Origin: Pseudoips prasinana
Lineage: Eukaryota; Arthropoda; Insecta; Lepidoptera; Nolidae
NCBI GenBank assembly: GCA_951640165.1
Contig: OX621260.1
Coordinates: 26,306,001 to 26,370,000, forward strand
Reading direction: 5' to 3'
Length of the DNA: 64,000 nt
Below are positions 45,401 through 54,400 of this stretch, piece by piece (the stretch's first letter is position 1; each line of letters opens with the position of its first letter). Made by a program: the position numbers and the translations under genes. The notes below the pieces were generated by a model, which worked only from the letters and a program-made list of their open reading frames with translations, made no database searches and was not told the origin of the DNA.

Positions 45401-48400
45401 GCAAAACGAGCAGGCGTTTTGCGGTCGTGGGTTCGATTCCCACCCAGGACAGATATTTGTGTGCCTGAACATGTCTGTTTGTCCTCAGTCTGGGTGTAAT
45501 TAATCGTATATTTACAAAATAAAAGTAGGTAGTACGAGTATATGTAGTATATCAGTTATCTGGTTTAGATAGTACTCTGTTTAGTTTGGCACCAGATGAC
45601 TGTGTGTGAATAATGTCCTGAGATGTCCTAAGATATTTTTGATTGGTTTAACGCATTTACATGAATGACCATTAATCATGGTGCATGCTCTTTATCTAAT
45701 CTGAATCGGTGGTTTTCGACGGTTAATTTGATAGATATAATTAAATATTAGCAGTCGATTTTTACGTTTGTTACTTCTTTTATCATTTAAACTTAAACGC
45801 GCTTTTACCAATCTATAGAGCGATAATTATACTTACTTACTTATCGTATGGGCAGTTGTCACTCTAGTGTCAGAGTTGTTCAAATCGCTCTGACATGGCT
45901 TAACGACTGTTGCGTAATGGCTACAACCGGGACCGACAGCTTACGGAGACGCTAAGAATTAAACATCTTTGGCGGTCACCCATCTATAGCCTGACCGCGA
46001 GCCTAGTTGCTTGACCTCGCAGATTACTTACGGACCGGTGTGAGTATCTGGCTATGAGTGCCTGATAATTATACTTACTGTGTTGAAGAGATTGCGAGTC
46101 ACGTGTTATTAGGGTTACGACATTCTATTACGTCTCCGTAAATGTTTCACAACATCAGCAATCTGAACATGAGAGTACACTGAATATAAGACGATGGCAA
46201 AATTCATAATTACAATATTTAAATTTGAACCAGCGGCACTCATGTCTAAACATCCAATCAAAAGGGTGTTAACCTTCCCCGAGATATTGTTAGGTTCCGG
46301 TAATATTGTGTTTCCACATCGTTCATGTATTATATAATATTTTATTTACGAGTGACTACCTTGATCTAAATTATTACATAGAAATCACAGATTTAAATAT
46401 GCACCTGAACCCAGAATTAATTATGCAAAGTTAATGCTTTCATTGTATAAGTAGTGAATAGATCCTTTACGACTACACCACTGAAGTAATCGATATAACT
46501 TGTCATCCATATAGACTGAACCCTCGGATAGAGTATGTGTTACTTACATTTTTTTTAAAATTTATATCAGAGGGCGACAAACGAGCAAGTGGGTCACCTG
46601 ATGGTAAGTGATCACCGCCGCCCATAGGCACTCGCAACACCAGAGGTGTCGCGGGTACGTTGCATGCCTTTAACAGTCAGCCAACAAGTGTTGCTGACCC
46701 TTCCCCCCACCCCAATGAGCTCTGGCGACCTTAATCACATTCGGAAACACAACATTAAAATTATTAGTGTTATTATTAAGGAATGTCTTCTGTAAGGTGG
46801 AGGTACTTCCCCAGTCGGGCTGCTCTTTGAGCGAATAAACGCTATGCCCTACCTCTCTTAAAATCCAAATAATTTCACTAGTCACGTAATACTCTTTCCG
46901 TGATATGAGTGTGCAGGCGGATAGTGTCAGTGCGCAACATAGAGAACGACCCGCTCATCGTGGAGACCACCACAACGCAGCGCGCCTGCCGGTTCCACCA
47001 CGAGAACGAAGGCGGCCTGTACCCGCACTACTCGTACAGCGCGTGCACTGTCCACTGTCGCAAACAAGCCCAGCTCGACATGTGCCGCTGCAACGACCAC
47101 TTCATGATAGGCACTCGTAAGTATAAATAAATAAAATAAAAAAGGTTTTTATTCACGTAGACTTTAAAAAAGCGCTTGTAAAAAGTCAGAACATGTTTGT
47201 AGTAATACAGTTATTATTTCTAGTTGCATATTACAGATATTTAGGTACACGGAATGTTAAAACATTTATACAATTTATTTTATAATAGTAGTGATAATAT
47301 ATAAATTGATATAGATAATATTGATAGGGATAATATAGTATATTTAGCTGTTTTCTGCTTCATTTAACTGACAAGTTATTGGAGAATCTTATGTGCTTCT
47401 ACATATTTTATACGTGGATTATCTATACATTATAATAAAATCGTAGGAAAGTCAAAACTGTACAAGGAATATTTTTTTAAAAGGATACTTCGGGCCTGAT
47501 CTACAATCGATATCAAGGCCAAAAATATAGTTTTTAGAATTGTTGTCTGTGTGTCTGTTTGTCTGTATGTATGTCCGGGCTAAATTCAAAAAGTACTGCG
47601 TGGATTTACTTTAAATTTTGCATGAATATTACTTAGAGCTCGGTTCAACATATAGGCTACATATTATCACGCTATCACCTACGGGGGAGGAGCTGATATA
47701 ATTTATAAAATTTAACGCGAGTAAAATCGCGGGGCACAGCTAGTATAAGTAATAAATACGTTTACTTTACCGACGCGGGAAATACAAGTTCTAGGTATGT
47801 ACATAAATTGTATACTCTACAACTCTTATCATGTAATCCAAAGGTGTGGTGCATTTATTAACTTGCACTTCCTTATAAGCAGCATAAAACCACGTTATAT
47901 AAGAAGGTGCGAGGATAGTACATTACTGCACCTCACGGTTACCTTAAATGTTTTCATGTGCTTTACGAAAATTCGTTTATTAAACATATCTACATAGTAA
48001 ATAAAGGGATTGATAGGAGGAGGGATATGTGGAAGCTTGTTATTAGCAATTTTTGTTAAAATATATTTATTTTGCCGGTCTTGCGCTATTCGCATCCAGC
48101 AGTTTCCAGCGACCCTCACAAGATCATCGGTCCATCTTGTAGGGGGCCTGCCCACGCTGCGTCTTCCGGTTCGTGGTCGCTACTCAAGAACCTTTCTGCC
48201 CCAACGGCCATCGGTTCTACGAGCTATGTGACCCGCCCACTGCCACTTCAGTTTTGCAATTCTTCGGGCTATGTCGGTGACTTTGGTTCGCCTGCGGATT
48301 TTGACGTTTCTGATTCGATCCCGCAGGGAAACTCCGAGCACCAATTGTCATTAGTCTGTATGCTTTCCTTAAAAAAAACAATAAAAAATATATATTGTGG

Positions 48401-51400
48401 GCACAGTTGTAGTCCTGGCCTAATTACGGCTACAGTAGAATCTTTACGTAGACTAGTCAACTTCACAGGCCATATTATAGTGCACAAGTGTGTGCGTGAA
48501 CACAGGTGCACTCTCTATCCCTCACTCTGATTATTTAATGGGAAGCTTATTTGACACGACCGACGAGATATCATGCGGAGGACGCACAGCTTGATGTGCT
48601 CTCCACGCCGGATGGCCGGGCACTGGACCGCTAATGCGCGTTTTTATTGTCAGAGAAATCCCAATTACCCTTTTTGCTAGACACGGGTTAGGACCCAAGA
48701 CATTAAATAATGAGGTCTTGACGGAGGAGCAAGCTACTGGTAGACCACCGAGACATTGGTGCGTAGTACGCCGATATTAACTATGCTTAGTTGTTGCTCC
48801 ACGGCGAAACTTGTTCTAAATATAATAAATATCAAATGATATATAAGTAAATCGCAATTATTAATCTATTTGCTGAGACAAGATTATACAGCACGGCTCC
48901 ACATCTAGGCCCATATACAACATGTAACGTAATTAACGCACACCCTCAAACACCCAAATTAGAATATAATGTTGTAATCATAATACATACACTGAATTTT
49001 TAATTTAACATATATATTGTTTTGTTACTTACTAAATTAGTTTCTTGGAATAAAGTTTATTTTTCTTTATTTTGTATTGAATGATGGAATTTGCATGAAT
49101 ACAATAAAACTGCGATTTTAAAAGACTTATTACTTTGACTTACGGTCGAATTTGTTTTGACAGTACAGGTCTATATGACAATAAAAATAAGTTTGTTTGA
49201 CGGGCCTGTTGGCGTGGTTGGCAAATGCTTGCTTGTCACGCCGGAGGTCGTGGGTACGATTCCCACCCAGGACAGATATTTGTGTGCATGAACATGTCTG
49301 TTTGTCCTGAGTCTGGGCGTAATTATCTATATAAGTATGTATTTACAAAAGAAAAGTAGTATATCAGTTATCTGGTTTCCATAGTACAAGCTCTGCTTAG
49401 TTTGGGATCAGATGGCAGTGTGTTAATAGTGTCCCAGAATATTATTATATTATTATTATTATTATTTGTTCAGAATCGTTTACTGAATCTATTTATATAT
49501 CATTTTTAATACAGATAATTATTTTTTTTCAAATTAATTAAATTTACATTCCGTAAATTTAATTAATTTGAAGAAAAAAATTACATTCCGTAAATTTAAT
49601 TAATTTGAAAAGAATAATTACCTGTATTAAAAATGATATATAAATAGATTCAGTAAACGATTCTGAACAAACTGTTTTCAGGATGTGCGTTAATTAAGTT
49701 ATATGTTGTATACAACTCAGCGGAGCTGCACTATGAACTTAAGCCTCTTTAGATTTGTTTATAGTTGGATGTTGTTCATGTATTGTCAAGCACGTCTCGA
49801 ATAGAAATTTAAATGACTATTTTGTATGTGATATGGAAAGGTTTCTGTTTTAGCGGAGTCGCAACGCTGTAACTTGTCAGGATTCGATTGTCTCAACACA
49901 CTGTCACGAAACTTAACTGTGCTCAAACCTTCCTGGGCAGACCGTCCTGGACTCGTATGCAATTGCCTACCCTCTTGTAATGAGACTGAGATTACCGTCA
50001 TTAAAGATGACAACACACTGTAAGTACCCACATAACAAATTTTTCAACATTGAAATGATAATGCCTCACTTCAGCTAATCTGCAGTTCAAAGCTTTGTAT
50101 AAATTTTGATACACACAAATTAAAGTCTATATAATATAGTTATTTATTTATTTAACAAAATATCTTTTATTCTAAACAATTGACATTGGTTCCTATACTA
50201 AGTTCTAGACTTGTATCGCAGGAACCAGGTAAACATTGGACAATTAAGTAAATTAAAATAGCAGACAACTAAACTACACTTAACAATAAAATCAAACGAA
50301 ATAAGAATTTATTTTGTGTGTGTGTATGTTCATGGCGTGGGTGATTGTGTGAGTTTATGTACCCGTGTGTGTGGGAGAAGGTGTGTGTTGTGTGATAAGA
50401 TAATCAGCTAAAGCATGTGAGGATAAATTCCGATAATAATTTAATTATAATATATTATAGCTATTGCTTTAATTTTCCTTGCCGGTTCTAAATCTTAATT
50501 TTTACCAAAGGTGTTGATGTTCCTTCCTACGACGGCAGTATATTATCACGTATTTCCAAACTTTTGATATGTTATGTTATGTATTTCATCCACTTTAGAT
50601 TAGACAGTAGACCTTATTTACTTACTTGCATTATTTCTTGGTTAACCACTATTATTTTTTTAGTCTCAGAGGGAAAGCAAACAAAAAGAGGGCGCTGGTG
50701 GAAATAAATCTAGCGTATTTGCCCACTGAAAGATTCAAGCGAAACGTGGTCAGAAGTCGACTCGATTTAGTTGGTAAGTATTCGCCGAGTATTCGCATTA
50801 TATGTACAACGATCTTGTTTTAAGCGGGTTAGGAAGCGTTCCTAGTGAGGAACACAACATAAAAAAGCGGCCAAGTGCGAGTCGGACGCACCCATGAAGG
50901 GTTCCGTAGCAGCAAGTAACAATATGAAATCTCATGTAGTAATTGATTGAATGAAAGGGAAATTGCGGTTTATGATTTATGACGTATTAAAAAAAACAAC
51001 TTACTAGATCTCGTTCAAACTAATTTTCGGTGGAAGTTTGCAAAGTAATGTACATCATATATTTTTTTAGTTTTATCCCTCTCTTATTTCAGGGGGAGAC
51101 ACATTTTTTTTGGAAGTGTCTCTCTCGACCTATCCATAGATACCCCACATGTATGGGTTTGATGAAAAAAATATTATATAGTTTCAGTTTTAAATAAATA
51201 ATAAATAAATAAATACAATTCATTTATTCACAAACTTTTTGAAGTTATACTTCTTTTGGCGCGATGTAGAAAAATGATGAGAGTGAATTTTTACGATGCG
51301 CGCGCACACCGACACCAAAAAATTTAACAGCATGAAGTTAGTTCTAGGTGGTATGACAGTGAATTTTTTTTGCGCGCGCAGATGCGCGCGCATCGTAAAA

Positions 51401-54400
51401 ATAACAGCATGAAGTTAGTTCTAGGTGGTATGAAAATTGATAACTATGTTCAAGTTGTATATTAAGAAGTATAACTTCTAACGCGTGTACATAAGTACAC
51501 ACAAGTTTTTTATACACAACTTCCTAACCAGTTTTTAATTTTACTTTTAGTTTCTCGAAGAGTACGCAGTATCCAAGTATGGATGGGCTAAAGCATAATA
51601 AATGTTGCGTAGAAGAGGCAACTCTGCAGCATGTCTGAGTTTTTTAAAAACCCAAATTAGCTTCCTAATGCGACCCGTAACGAGACTTATAGGGGTTCCC
51701 AAGGCAGCCTCTCATCTAAGATAACACCTAGGTACTTCACATGTGTGACTTTGTTTATAGATAGACAGGAGCAGTTAGTACTATTAGGGTAGTCACATGA
51801 AAGCTTTAATGTTAACGTTTTTTAGGTGAGTTTTGGAAAATGTAAACTGTATACCTGAGGTTTTTGAAATATTGAGAGTAAGGAGATTGATTCTGAGCCA
51901 TTGGCTAAGTCGATGGTGGCCATTTTCGGCAATGCGGCACACTTCGTCCTAAGTCTTTCCGTGGAATACTACGGCTGTATCGTCAGCATACGTAAATATT
52001 TTCCCGTTACAAAGTAGTTAGAGACATTAGTCATTTATGTACACCAGGAAGAGACTTGGTCCAAGTATACTACCCTGAGGGACGCCGTAGACAACATTTG
52101 CATCGGAGCTAACATGCTTTCCAATCTTTACCTGTTGCCTACGGTTACATAAAAATCTTTAAACACATTTAGAGCCGTTCCTCTTACACCAATGACATCC
52201 AGCTTATCCACGAGTGCAGGAATGGAGACTGTGTCAAATGATTTGGCTAAATCAATAAAAACACCTATACACTTTTGATTTTCATCCACTTTATTAGATA
52301 CAAAATCAGTAAGCTGACTAACTGCATCATCAGTGCTTTTAGACGACCTGTAACCATATTGAGTGTTTGCCAAAATGTTTTTGCTTTCAAGAAAATTCAT
52401 GAGTTATTAAATTATTAAGTGTTTTTTCTAATAACTTCGAAAGCATTTTTATGTATGGGGAACCCCCAAAATTTAGGGCTATTTTCTACTTTTGTGTGAA
52501 AATCTTAATGCGGTGCACAGAATACATCTACTTATCAAGTTTCAACAGTATAGTCCTTATAGTTTCGGAAAAAAGTGGTTGTGACATACAGGCGGACAGA
52601 CAGACAGACGGCCAGACAGATAGACATGACGAATCTATAAGGGTTCCATTTTTTTTACGGTACCCTAAAAGCACCTTGGCTAAGCGTCCGCGTCCTAAGC
52701 AACGAGAGCAGGATCGACGTAAACCGCAATATACAGGAAAACTTTTACCAGTGCGCAATTTTTTTAGTTCTTCTGTATCAATAATAGAACACATTTCTAT
52801 TTATTCGGGGACGCCTGATGGTAAGTGATCACCGCGGCCCATGGACACTCAAACCAAGGAGTCTCGGGTGCATTGCCGGCCTTGAAAAGAGTCCGCAAAC
52901 AATTGTTTCTGACCCTCCCCACCCCCACCCCTATCAGCCTTGGCGACCTTACTCTCACTCAGAAACACAACTTTAAATTATGAATGTTATCATTAAGGAA
53001 TGTCTTCTGTAAGGTGGAGATACTTTCCCGATCGAGCTGCTCTTTGACCTAATAAAGGCTGTGCCCTCTGCTAAAATATTTCAATAGCGATAACTTTATT
53101 TTTATTACTACGCTGCATCAAAGTAAAAAAATACTATTATTAAAATTTGTTTAACTTTATTTTCTAAACATTTGCGCACTGGATTAAAAGCTTTCCTGTA
53201 TTATATTACACCATGATATTATAATATGTTTATAAATATTTGATTATACTTATCGTTGGAAATAAGTATTTTTATATACAATTTAGTTGGCAAACAAGCA
53301 TACGGCCCTCCTGATGGTAAGTGGTCACCGTAGCCTATGAACGCTTGCAGTAGTCAAAACTCTCCTTATACTTGAAAACGTTGCACCCATGTCATTGTCA
53401 CGTACAATTTAATCTTAATTTGTATTCTCCTTAAACAACATAATAAAAAATAAAAATAAAAAGCCTTTTTATTTGCTCCTATGAACTAACATTAACAGTA
53501 CATTTTGTTTAGTGGGTTAGTAGTTATAATGGAATAAAAGTAATTTTTGTTAGTATTTATTAGTAAGTAAAATTTATCGGAATTCTTCCATAGGAACCCC
53601 CGTGCGGGTGAAGGCCTCCTCCAGGTTGTGCCATTTATCTCTATTTTGTGCCAAACCAAGCCAGTGTTTGCCTGCGGTCTCGCGTATATCGTCTGACCAG
53701 CGTTTGAGCGGACGACCTTGTTTGCGCGTTCCACTTTCTGGTCCTTTCCACTCTGTGACCACTTTCGTCCAACGCCCATCCTCAAGTCTCGCTACATGAC
53801 CGGCCCACTTCCATTTTAGTCTTCTGACATGTTGTATAGCATCTCTAACTTTGGTACGTTTCCGAATTTCATCGTTTCTGACCCTGTCTTTAAGTTTTAT
53901 CCCTAGGAGACTTCTCTCCATGGCTCTTTGGCATACCGACAGTCTATTTGCGTTGGCTTCTGTTAAAGACCAAGTCTGGCTGCCATAGGTAAGTGTAGGT
54001 AGAATGATAGAGTCCATGAGTCTCCGTTTGTGGACAATAGGTAACTTAGATTTAAGAAGATTTTTTAGGGACCAGTACCGTTTCCATGCCAGCGCCATTC
54101 TTCTATCTATTTCCTCCGAGTCAATCTCTCTGAACGAAATCAGTTTGCCTAAATAAATGTACTCTTCAACGTACTCTATTACTTCGCCTTCGACTCTGAG
54201 AGTAGGTTTAGTATGGTTTGTAATAATTTTTGTCTTTTCGAAATTTATTTCGAGACCGACCTTCTCGCTGTGCCGATGAAGTGCTGTCAGCATGTCTTGT
54301 AGGTCTCTAGCGGTATTACTTAGAAGAACCAGGTCGTCTGCGAATCTTAAATGGGTTAGCCTTTTATTTCTGATATTGATGCCTCCCCTTTTCCAGTTTA

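Larger units (their letters stand above)
48915..49711 (+). mobile_element. MITE (ATACAACATGTAACGTAATT ends), copy with SINE and palindrome inside
   Basis: Left part 48915-49190 follows 42113-42390. It is interrupted by a SINE (49200-49472) and then by an inverted copy of the MITE's own right part (49474-49690) before the normal end GTTAATTAAGTTATATGTTG. Confidence 0.82.
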
